NCBI GenBank assembly: GCA_900540045.1
Contig: UQEF01000004.1
Coordinates: 1 to 61,196, forward strand
Length of the DNA stretch: 61,196 nt
Direction: 5' to 3'
Source: an uncultured Eubacteriales bacterium
GTDB lineage: Bacteria; Bacillota; Clostridia; Christensenellales; Aristaeellaceae
Below the pieces are notes generated by a model. That model was not told where the DNA came from. It searched no databases and saw only the letters and a list, made by a program, of their open reading frames with translations. This document shows positions 16,088 to 23,187 of this stretch, piece after piece (positions within the stretch are counted from its first letter, which is position 1; each line of letters starts with the position of its first letter). A program made the translations under genes and the position numbers.

Positions 16088-16513
16088 TCAGTTGCCCCCT
16101 GGCGTAAACGTGGTAGCCACCACCGTTACTTTCAGGTCGGCATCCACCGACAGGTCGTACACCAGCTGGTACACGGGCTCCTCCTCTGTCTCCCACGAAC
16201 GTGCGTAGACGAAGGTGACGGTGGTGTAGCCCTGCGCCTTGCCGAGCAGCTCAAAACGCTGCAGGCCGCCCGCGCCCGTCAATGGCTGCTCATCGCCCTG
16301 CGCAATGCCGTCATCCGTGACGGAAACCACCGCCTCGTCCGCGATCTCCACAGTCCAGGTGTAGCCGGTGGTAGGGTTGGCCGCAAGGATAACCGCGGGA
16401 TTTTGGGGCGCGTTTCCGGCGTCCTCTTCAGCCAGGGCGGGAAGCAGCGGTAAGACCAGGGTCATCGCCAATGCGAGCATGCACAGCCGCCTGAGCAAAA
16501 TAGAAATCTTCAT
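16088..16513 (-). CDS. Secreted chagasin-type cysteine protease inhibitor (MEROPS I42)
   Basis: 141 residues with a signal peptide (MKISILLRRLCMLALAMTLVLPLLPALA). The mature part has the three chagasin loops: NPTTGYTW (L2), GAGG (L4, TGAGGLQRF) and ARSWE in the RPWE position (L6). These loops fill the active site of papain-like proteases. RPW to RSW is a small departure. The start at 16513 follows GGAGG; longer upstream readings cross a structured leader. It is first gene of the secreted cassette; target protease unknown, possibly a host or self cell-wall protease. Confidence 0.85.
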   Translation of the reverse strand: MKISILLRRLCMLALAMTLVLPLLPALAEEDAGNAPQNPAVILAANPTTGYTWTVEIADEAVVSVTDDGIAQGDEQPLTGAGGLQRFELLGKAQGYTTVTFVYARSWETEEEPVYQLVYDLSVDADLKVTVVATTFTPGGN

Positions 16514-16563
16514 ACAAACGAACCTCCATTTTGTGTTTGTCATGTTTTCCCCCTGAAAAGCGC

Positions 16564-16697
16564 CATCGGGGGAAACAACCGATGCAGATATCACCTCCCG
16601 ATTTCCGCAATGGTACGGGCGGGACATTCCCGCCGAGCTACCTCCGGCGGGCAGAGGGGAGATCTCAAACCCTTCACCCATAAAATCGCAGATCGGG
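16564..16697 (-). promoter_or_regulatory. Structured leader with mutually exclusive hairpins upstream of the inhibitor gene
   Basis: On the minus strand a closing stem 16692-16697 / 16597-16602 (CCCGAT / ATCGGG) surrounds about 90 bases. Inside, hairpin A pairs 16645-16651 with 16629-16635 (seven G-C-rich pairs) and hairpin B pairs 16628-16633 with 16619-16624; they share 16629-16633 so only one can form. A further hairpin, 16579-16584 / 16564-16569, is followed by GCGCTTTTC, 50 bases before the start. This is the arrangement of a riboswitch or attenuator, but I could not match a known class. Confidence 0.45.
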
Positions 16698-16721
16698 AAA
16701 AAAATCCTCGCGCAAAGAAAG

Positions 16722-16767
16722 AAAAAATAAAAAATTTCGGTTCGCTTCCGGCCTAGACCGGCAAAGC
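16722..16767 (-). terminator. Probable terminator after the DUF2871-like gene
   Basis: Hairpin GCTT-CCGG (16744-16751) / CCGG-AAGC (16758-16767, two-base bulge) followed about 6 bases later on the minus strand by a T-rich run (16737-16722). Confidence 0.45.
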
Positions 16768-16823
16768 CTGCTGAAGCAAGAGGCCTGCGGGGTGCTTTTC
16801 GGCGATGATTCAGGCAGGGCGTT

Positions 16824-17228
16824 CTAAGCCTTTTTGCGGATGGCCAGCAATAGCAGCACCAGGCTTATGCCCAGCAGCAGATGTCCGATGCCGGCAATGC
16901 CGGAAATTGCGGCGTCCGCTCCGCGGGACAGCGGCATGGCCAGAACCTGCGTTATGCCGCGGGCGAGAAGGGCCGCGCCCGTGATGTTGAGGCCCGTATG
17001 GTAGAGCGCGAGGACGCGGCCCGTTTTTTCTCCCGAGAAGGCAAAAACCTTTTCGGAAAGCAGCAGAAGCAGAAAAACCACCATACCCAGCAGGAAGTAG
17101 TGGGTGTGGAACACGGAAAGCGTCGTTTTGCCTGTAAAGCCATTCAGTTTGGTGAACTCACGGTAGAACACGCCTCCGGCCATGGCGATGAGAGCGTAGA
17201 GGAGAGATGCGTTTGCGTAGCGTTTCAT
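16824..17228 (-). CDS. DUF2871-like four-helix membrane protein
   Basis: 134 residues with four hydrophobic helices. The FYREFTKLNGF near residue 22 and HTHYFLLGM motifs are what I associate with DUF2871, a small membrane family of unknown function; the conserved histidines might bind heme or metal. The start at 17228 gives the family-type N-terminus and has a GAAAGAGG site. It stands alone between the secreted-protein leader and a divergent housekeeping block. Confidence 0.75.
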   Translation of the reverse strand: MKRYANASLLYALIAMAGGVFYREFTKLNGFTGKTTLSVFHTHYFLLGMVVFLLLLLSEKVFAFSGEKTGRVLALYHTGLNITGAALLARGITQVLAMPLSRGADAAISGIAGIGHLLLGISLVLLLLAIRKKA

Positions 17229-17506
17229 ACAAAAGGGCCTCTTTCTGACTTTTGTGGGACGTAAATCGGGCAGTGCCATTCTTCCGTGCGTTTTGAAGAT
17301 GCGCTCGCGTCCGCCGCGCAACGGAAGGTCCTGTTATAGCGCTCTCTTCCGTGTATATAGGGGCGGGGAGAAAACGCGGCATCCTCTAAATCAATGTGAT
17401 TTATGCTACTGGAAAATCATGCATCTGTCAAGAGCGGCACGGAGCAAATCCGGAGGCTTTCCAAAGGATAGATGCTGCCGCGCGCGACCTTTTTTTCTAT
17501 CCTGGC
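17229..17506. other. Intergenic gap without a recognised gene
   Basis: The 340-base divergent gap (17229-17568) holds the promoter of the plus-strand radical SAM gene near its right end. I found no convincing gene, repeat or RNA structure in the rest. Confidence 0.5.
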
Positions 17507-17535
17507 TTGCAACCGTTGTACCGGCATGATATCAT
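17507..17535 (+). promoter_or_regulatory. Sigma-A-type promoter for the radical SAM/RNase G operon
   Basis: TTGCAA (17507-17512), 17-base spacer, TATCAT (17530-17535), 34 bases before the ATG at 17569, which has AAGGAGG at 17558-17564. Confidence 0.6.
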
Positions 17536-17568
17536 AACCATGTATGCGCCTATAGTTAAGGAGGACTT

Positions 17569-19413
17569 ATGACCTACGATTTTGACGCGCTGCTGGATCG
17601 CGTGGAGAAGCCCGCGCGCTACACCGGCGGCGAGATGAACGCCGAGGTAAAGCCCATTTCCCAGGCGGAAATCTCCTTTGCCTTCTGCTTTCCCGATACC
17701 TACGAGGTGGCCATGAGCCACCTGGGCATGAAAATCCTCTACGGCATTCTCAACGAACTGCCCTATGCCGTGTGCGAGCGGGTATGCATGCCGTGGGTGG
17801 ACATGCTTTGTGAACTTCGAAAAAGCAATATTCCGCTGTGCTCGCTGGAAAGCCATACGCCGCTTTCCCGCTTTGACATCATCGGCTTTACCCTCCAGTA
17901 CGAGATGAGCTATACCAACGTGCTGGAGATGATGGACCTGGGCGGAGTGCCGGTGCTCTCGTCCGAACGCGGGGAAGATGACCCCATCGTGCTGGCGGGC
18001 GGCCCCTGCGCCTTTAACCCGGAGCCCCTTCATCTGTTCATCGACGCGTTTTTGATCGGCGACGGGGAGGACTCCATCGTTGAGGTCACCGACGTGCTGA
18101 ACGCCTGCAAAAAGGAGGGCGCTCCCCGCGCGGAGCGGTTGAAACGGCTGGCTTCGTTGCGCGGCGTGTATGTGCCCGGCTTCTATCACGACGAGTACAA
18201 TGCCGACGGCACCCTCAAAAGTCTTGAGCCTACGGACCCCTGCGCGCCGCCGCGGGTGCTTCGCAGCATCCTGACCGATTTTGAAAACGCCTACGCGCCC
18301 ACCAGACCTCCCGTGCCCTATATCCAGCCCGTGTTTGACCGCATCATGCTGGAGATCATGCGCGGCTGCACGCGCGGGTGTCGCTTCTGCCAGGCAGGCA
18401 TGCTCTACCGTCCTGTGCGCGAGCGCAGCGTGGACAAGCTCGTAGAGCTGGCCAAAGAATCCGTCAAGAACACGGGCTATGAGGAAATCTCGCTTTCCTC
18501 ACTGTCCTCCAGCGACTACTCCTGCATATCCGAGCTGGCAGGCCGCCTGACCGACGAACTCCGGGACCAGCGCGTATCGCTGTCGCTTCCCAGCCTGCGG
18601 GTGGACAAATTTGTGCAGGACACGCTCACCCATACCCAGAAGGTCAAAAAGAGCAGCCTGACCTTTGCGCCTGAGGCCGGTACCCAGCGCCTGCGTGACG
18701 TGATCAACAAAAACGTCACCGAGGCCGATCTGGTCAGCACCCTGACCAACGCCTTTTCCAACGGCTGGAACGCCGTCAAGCTCTACTTCATGACCGGTCT
18801 GCCCACCGAGACGGACGAGGATCTCATCGGCATCGCGGAGCTGGCCAAGACCGCCGCGGGGGCCTATTACAGCGTGCCGAAGGAAAAGCGTGTCAAGGGC
18901 CTGCGCATCACGTGCAGCGCGGCGGTGTTCGTACCCAAACCCTTTACGCCCTTCCAGTGGTGCCGGCAGGACGATCCCGAAACCGTGCGCCGTAAGCAGC
19001 GCCTGGTGCGCGAGCACTTTGCGCCGCTCAAATCCGCGCACTTTAACTATCACGACAGCGGCGTCAGCCAGATTGAGGCGTGCTTCGCCCTGGGCGACCG
19101 GCGGATCGCGCGGGTGTTGCACCGGGCCTGGCAGCTGGGCTGCCGACTGGACGGCTGGACCGACCAGTTCCGCTACGACCTGTGGCTTCAGGCGTTTGAG
19201 GACTGCGGGCTGGACATCGCCTTCTACGCCCACCGTGAACGCGCGCTGGATGAGCTGCTCCCCTGGGACCACATTGATGCGGGCATCGATAAGGCGTTCC
19301 TCAAACGCGAGTATGAGCGTGCCATGCGCGCCCAGACCACCCGCGACTGCCGCGAGGGGTGCAACGGCTGCGGCCTGCAAAAGCTCAAGGGGGTGTGCCG
19401 CGCATGCGAATGA
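17569..19413 (+). CDS. B12-binding-like radical SAM protein (TIGR03960 type)
   Basis: 614 residues. The N-terminal 200 residues form a cobalamin-binding-like domain lacking the DxHxxG motif. The radical SAM core begins at about residue 260 with RGCTRGCRFCQAG, the CxxxCxxC cluster site, followed by SLSSLSSSDYSCI. A Cys-rich end (CREGCNGCGLQKLKGVCRAC) suggests a further metal site. In Clostridia this family is paired with a DUF2344 protein and RNase G, as here. The reaction is not known to me. Overlaps the next gene by 10 bases. Confidence 0.9.
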   Translation: MTYDFDALLDRVEKPARYTGGEMNAEVKPISQAEISFAFCFPDTYEVAMSHLGMKILYGILNELPYAVCERVCMPWVDMLCELRKSNIPLCSLESHTPLSRFDIIGFTLQYEMSYTNVLEMMDLGGVPVLSSERGEDDPIVLAGGPCAFNPEPLHLFIDAFLIGDGEDSIVEVTDVLNACKKEGAPRAERLKRLASLRGVYVPGFYHDEYNADGTLKSLEPTDPCAPPRVLRSILTDFENAYAPTRPPVPYIQPVFDRIMLEIMRGCTRGCRFCQAGMLYRPVRERSVDKLVELAKESVKNTGYEEISLSSLSSSDYSCISELAGRLTDELRDQRVSLSLPSLRVDKFVQDTLTHTQKVKKSSLTFAPEAGTQRLRDVINKNVTEADLVSTLTNAFSNGWNAVKLYFMTGLPTETDEDLIGIAELAKTAAGAYYSVPKEKRVKGLRITCSAAVFVPKPFTPFQWCRQDDPETVRRKQRLVREHFAPLKSAHFNYHDSGVSQIEACFALGDRRIARVLHRAWQLGCRLDGWTDQFRYDLWLQAFEDCGLDIAFYAHRERALDELLPWDHIDAGIDKAFLKREYERAMRAQTTRDCREGCNGCGLQKLKGVCRACE

Positions 19414-20087
19414 TGGTCGTTTTTGAAAAGGGCGAAACCCTGCGTTATATCGGCCACCTGGACCTGATGCGCGCCATGCAGCGCGCCCTGCGCCGAAGCG
19501 GCCTGCCCATCCGCTATTCCAATGGCTTCAACCCGCATATCCGCTTGAGCTTCGCCGCGCCGCTGAGCGTGGGTGTGGTGGGTCTGCGCGAGCTGATGGA
19601 GGTTCCGCTGGAGGACGGCGTGACCGAGCAGGCCTTTCAGGACGGCATGAACGCTGTTTTGCCCGATTGCCTGCGTATCCGCCAGTGCCGCGCGCTGGAG
19701 GACAGCTTCCCGGCGCTGATGTCGCTGGCGGCGGGATCGCGCTACCTGATCCGCTTCCCGCGAAGCGCGGAAAGCGACCGCGCCGCGGCGGGATTCGAGG
19801 CGTTCATGGCACTGGAACACTACACCGCGGTCCGCCGCACCAAGAGCGGGGAAAACCCCTGCGATATCCGGCCTTTCGTCACCGGCGGCGAGCTGCGCAA
19901 AGGGGAGGATGGCTGGGAAATTGCGCTGGAGACGGTATCCACCGCCGCCGGTTCCCTCAAGCCCTCCCTGTGGCTGGATTCCCTGCGCGCCTTTACGGAG
20001 GCGGGGGAGTTTCCGCACATCATCTACCGCACGGCCATTCTGGCCCGCACACCCGAGGGAACGCTGGTTCCCATGGAGGAGGTTTGA
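19404..20087 (+). CDS. TIGR03936/DUF2344 radical SAM-linked protein
   Basis: 227 residues beginning MRMMVVFEKGETLRYIGHLDLMRAMQRALRRSGLPIRYSNGFNPHIRLSFAAPLSVG, the signature of the DUF2344 family that is adjacent or fused to the preceding radical SAM protein in many Clostridia. The start ATG 19404 lies inside the last codons of that gene, with GGGGGTG upstream, so the two are translated together. The function is unknown; a role in tRNA or protein modification is plausible from the neighbours. Confidence 0.88.
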   Translation: MRMMVVFEKGETLRYIGHLDLMRAMQRALRRSGLPIRYSNGFNPHIRLSFAAPLSVGVVGLRELMEVPLEDGVTEQAFQDGMNAVLPDCLRIRQCRALEDSFPALMSLAAGSRYLIRFPRSAESDRAAAGFEAFMALEHYTAVRRTKSGENPCDIRPFVTGGELRKGEDGWEIALETVSTAAGSLKPSLWLDSLRAFTEAGEFPHIIYRTAILARTPEGTLVPMEEV

Positions 20088-20089
20088 GC

Positions 20090-21289
20090 ATGGGCCGTCC
20101 GCTCCGGCTGCTGGTCCAGGGCTCGCGGGAATCCACGCGCATCGCTTTGCTGGATGAAACGCGCCTTCTGGAGTTCTATCAGGAGGACACGGGCATGGAA
20201 AGCCTGGTGGGCTCGGTGTTCCTGGGCCGGGTAGAGCGCGTATTGCCCGATGTGAAGGCAGCGTTCGTCAAGCTGGGGCTTGCACAGAATGGTTTTTTGC
20301 CCCTGCGCGAGGCTGAAAGCTATCACCGTGCCTGCGGAAACGCGCCGCTTCTGACCGGGCAGGATGTGCTGGTGCAGGTGAAAAAGGACCCCAAGGGCGA
20401 GAAGGGCGCCTTTCTGACACGCGATATCGGCCTGCCTGGGCAGTATGTGCTGCTCATGCCCAAGAACCGCTTTGTGGGCCTCAGCCGCCGCGTAACGGAT
20501 GAAAATGACCGCACCCGCGCGCGGGAGATGGGCAAGCGCATCGCAGACGGCCGCTTTGGCCTGATTGTGCGCCATGCCGCGCTGTTTGCGCCCGTAGCCG
20601 AGGTGCAGGCCGAGGCCGAGGCCCTGTGGCAAATGTGGTGCGAAATTGAGCGGCATGCGCAATACGTGAAAGCCCCCGCCCTTTTGCATGCAGAGCCCTC
20701 CATGATCAGCATCCTGTTGAGGGATTACGCCGCGCGCCATCCCATCGAGGTGCTCTCCCGCCTTGAGCCGCCCGAAACACCGCCTCAGGGCGTGACGTGG
20801 CGAACCCTTACGGCCGTGGAGATGGAAGCCGCCTGGTCCGCCGCGCGGGTGGAAAAGCAGGTGGACGAGGCGCTTTGCCGCCGCGTGCCGCTGCCCGGCG
20901 GCGGCTCGCTGGTGATTGACGAGCGCGAGGCGCTTACCACCATCGACGTCAACTCCGGCAGCGCCGTCACCGCTGCGGGCAGGGAGAGCCTGGCCATGGA
21001 GGAAAACCTTCGCGCTGCTGCCGAGGCGGCCCGCCAGATTCGCCTGCGCAACCTAAGCGGCATTTTGCTCATTGATTTTATCGACATGCAAAGCGACGCC
21101 GAGCGGGCTCGCGTGCTGGCCGCCATGGAGGAAGCAGCAAGCGACGACCGGGTGAAAACCGTGATCCATGGCTTTACCAGCCTGGGCCTTCTGGAAATGA
21201 CGCGCAAGCGAACCTGCGACACACTCTCCGACACGCTGACCCAGCCCTGCGACGCCTGCCACGGCACCGGCCGCGTGCGCCGGAACTAA
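20090..21289 (+). CDS. rng: Ribonuclease G/E
   Basis: 399 residues from ATG 20090, two bases past the previous stop. An S1-like RNA-binding region (SLVGSVFLGRVERVLPDVKAAFVKLGLAQNGFL) is followed by the catalytic RNase E/G domain with the Mg-binding aspartates in TTIDVNSG and LIDFIDM, and the C-terminal zinc-link CDACHGTG. It processes rRNA and degrades mRNA. It is usually followed by rplU-rpmA in Clostridia, but here miaB follows after 13 bases. Confidence 0.93.
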   Translation: MGRPLRLLVQGSRESTRIALLDETRLLEFYQEDTGMESLVGSVFLGRVERVLPDVKAAFVKLGLAQNGFLPLREAESYHRACGNAPLLTGQDVLVQVKKDPKGEKGAFLTRDIGLPGQYVLLMPKNRFVGLSRRVTDENDRTRAREMGKRIADGRFGLIVRHAALFAPVAEVQAEAEALWQMWCEIERHAQYVKAPALLHAEPSMISILLRDYAARHPIEVLSRLEPPETPPQGVTWRTLTAVEMEAAWSAARVEKQVDEALCRRVPLPGGGSLVIDEREALTTIDVNSGSAVTAAGRESLAMEENLRAAAEAARQIRLRNLSGILLIDFIDMQSDAERARVLAAMEEAASDDRVKTVIHGFTSLGLLEMTRKRTCDTLSDTLTQPCDACHGTGRVRRN

Positions 21290-21302
21290 CGAAAGGAACC
21301 GA

Positions 21303-22709
21303 ATGCCCGTGCAACACATCCCCGTTTACGTAACCGAGGCCGAGCGCCTCGAGCAGGAAAGCGCAGCCAGGCAGGTCCGCGACCTGCCCGAGCGGCCCCG
21401 TACCTATCATATCGTCACCTATGGCTGCCAGATGAACGCGCATGATTCGGAAAAACTGGCCGGCATCCTGTCCGGAATGGGTATGGCCGAAGCGGCGGAC
21501 CGGCGCGAGGCGGACCTGGTCATCTTCAATACCTGCTGCGTGCGCGACAATGCCGAGCGCCGCGCCCTGGGCAACGTCACCTGGCTCAAGGAGCTCAAAA
21601 AGGACAAGCCCGGCCTGATCATTGGCGTATGCGGATGCATGGTGCAGCAGCCCGGCATGGCCGAACGCATCCTGCGCCAGTACCGCTTCATTGATCTGGC
21701 CTTCGGCACGCACAACCTGCACCGCCTGCCCTCGCTGCTCCTTGCGCTGCTTACACAAAAGACCCGCGTGGTCAGCGTGACGGACGAGGAAAACCTCATC
21801 GCCGAGGACCTGCCGGTTAAGCGGCTCAACGCCTGGCATGCCTACATCACCATCATGTACGGCTGCGACAACTTCTGCTCCTACTGCATCGTGCCCTATG
21901 TGCGCGGGCGCGAGCGTTCCCGCCGCGCGGACGACATCCTGCGCGAGGCCGAGGGCCTTTTGCAAAGCGGCGTGAAGGAAATCATGCTGCTTGGGCAAAA
22001 TGTCAACAGCTACGGCGCGGGCACGGGCGATTCCTTCCCCAGCCTGCTTCGCCGGCTGGACGCGCTGGGCGTGGAGCGCATCCGCTTCATGACCTCCCAT
22101 CCCAAGGACCTCAGCGATGATCTCATCGAGGCCATGGCGCAGTGCAAACATGTCTGCAACCACCTGCACCTGCCCGTGCAAAGCGGCAACGACGACATCC
22201 TGCGCCTGATGAACCGCCGCTACACGCGCGAGGACTACCTGCGCAAGGTGGAAAAGCTGCGCGCGGCCGTGCCGGGCATCGGGCTTACGACCGACCTGAT
22301 CGTCAGCTTCCCCGGCGAGACGGAAAAGCAGTTTGAGGATACCTGCTCGCTGGTGCGCGAGGTGGGTTATGACGCGGCCTTTACCTTTATTTACTCCCCG
22401 CGCGAGGGCACGCGGGCCGCGGCCATGGAGGGCCGCATTCCGGAGGCGGAATCCACCCGCCGCATCGAACAGCTCATCCGCGAGGTGGAGGCGTCCACTG
22501 CCCGCGTGCATCAGTCCATGATTGGAAAGCATGAGAACGTGCTGGTGGAAAGCCTGTCCAAGCGGGACGAGCGCAAGGTGTCCGGCAAGGGCACGCGGGG
22601 CATCACCGTGACCCTGGACGGCACGGAAGCGGATATCGGCACGATTATCCCGGTGACCATTACCTCCGCCGCGGTCAACACCCTGCGCGGAGAAAGAACG
22701 GAAAGGTGA
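21303..22709 (+). CDS. miaB: tRNA-2-methylthio-N6-isopentenyladenosine synthase MiaB
   Basis: 468 residues. N-terminal UPF0004 domain with a first cluster site (TYGCQMNAHDSEKLAG, Cys in NTCCVRDNAE and CGCM), a radical SAM site (YGCDNFCSYCIVPYVRGRERSR), and a C-terminal TRAM domain (about 400-465, GKHENVLVESLSKRD). MiaB methylthiolates A37 of tRNAs reading UNN codons and acts after MiaA, encoded 6 kb downstream in the same direction. The start at 21303 follows GAAAGGA. Confidence 0.97.
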   Translation: MPVQHIPVYVTEAERLEQESAARQVRDLPERPRTYHIVTYGCQMNAHDSEKLAGILSGMGMAEAADRREADLVIFNTCCVRDNAERRALGNVTWLKELKKDKPGLIIGVCGCMVQQPGMAERILRQYRFIDLAFGTHNLHRLPSLLLALLTQKTRVVSVTDEENLIAEDLPVKRLNAWHAYITIMYGCDNFCSYCIVPYVRGRERSRRADDILREAEGLLQSGVKEIMLLGQNVNSYGAGTGDSFPSLLRRLDALGVERIRFMTSHPKDLSDDLIEAMAQCKHVCNHLHLPVQSGNDDILRLMNRRYTREDYLRKVEKLRAAVPGIGLTTDLIVSFPGETEKQFEDTCSLVREVGYDAAFTFIYSPREGTRAAAMEGRIPEAESTRRIEQLIREVEASTARVHQSMIGKHENVLVESLSKRDERKVSGKGTRGITVTLDGTEADIGTIIPVTITSAAVNTLRGERTER

Positions 22710-22716
22710 AAGAAAT

Positions 22717-23124
22717 ATGGAAAAGGTGCTCAATCAGGCGGAACTTCTGGCGGAAGCCATTCTGGAAAGCGAGGAATACATCGCCATGCGGCTGGCCGAA
22801 CAGGCGGCCATGAAGGATGAAAAGGCCACCCAGCTCATCGCCGCCTATACCGAAAAGCGGCAGGCCGTGGAAAACCTGCTGGCCGACGCCAACATGGACC
22901 ACGGCGCGCTGGCCAGGGCGGGCGAGGAGCTGGAAAACGTGGAGCATGCCATCGACGAAAACGAGATCATCACCCGCATGCGCCAGACCAACGAGGCTTT
23001 CACGCAGATGATGAAGAAGGTCAACAGCATCATCAAGTTCGTCGTCACCGGCGAAAACGACGAGGAAGAGCACGGCTGCAGCGGTTCCTGCGAGGGCTGC
23101 AGCGGCTGCGGCCACCAGCACTGA
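22717..23124 (+). CDS. YlbF/YmcA family protein with cysteine-rich tail
   Basis: 135 residues, mostly helical: LNQAELLAEAILESEEYIAMRLAEQAAMK, then ENVEHAIDENEIITRMRQTNEAFTQMM, typical of YlbF/YmcA, part of the Bacillus complex that matures mRNAs with RNase Y and carries Fe-S clusters. The last 15 residues are unusual (EEHGCSGSCEGCSGCGHQH): four cysteines and two histidines in CxxxCxxCxxCxHxH spacing, a probable metal or cluster site. Located between miaB and mutS, its usual clostridial place. Confidence 0.85.
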   Translation: MEKVLNQAELLAEAILESEEYIAMRLAEQAAMKDEKATQLIAAYTEKRQAVENLLADANMDHGALARAGEELENVEHAIDENEIITRMRQTNEAFTQMMKKVNSIIKFVVTGENDEEEHGCSGSCEGCSGCGHQH

Positions 23125-23130
23125 TGCTGC

Positions 23131-23163
23131 GGCGCGGCTGCCTCTGGAGGCGGCCGCGCCTTT
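23131..23163 (+). terminator. Strong GC hairpin between ylbF and mutS
   Basis: Outer stem GGCGCGGC (23131-23138) / GCCGCGCC (23153-23160) and inner stem GCCTC (23140-23144) / GAGGC (23147-23151) with a T/G mismatch between them, followed by only TTT. It may stop a fraction of transcripts entering mutS or be a processing site. Confidence 0.55.
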
Positions 23164-23187
23164 GGATGTACGAAAGGAGCCGGTTTC

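Noticed and set aside
16564..16700. Match to a cyclic-di-AMP (ydaO) or cyclic-di-GMP (GEMM) riboswitch in the inhibitor leader
   Set aside because: A GGGTGAA-like word and a CCGAGCTACC-like word occur, but on opposite strands or in the wrong order, and no GACGCAAAG or CAGCTAACC core is present. Kept only as an unclassified structured leader.
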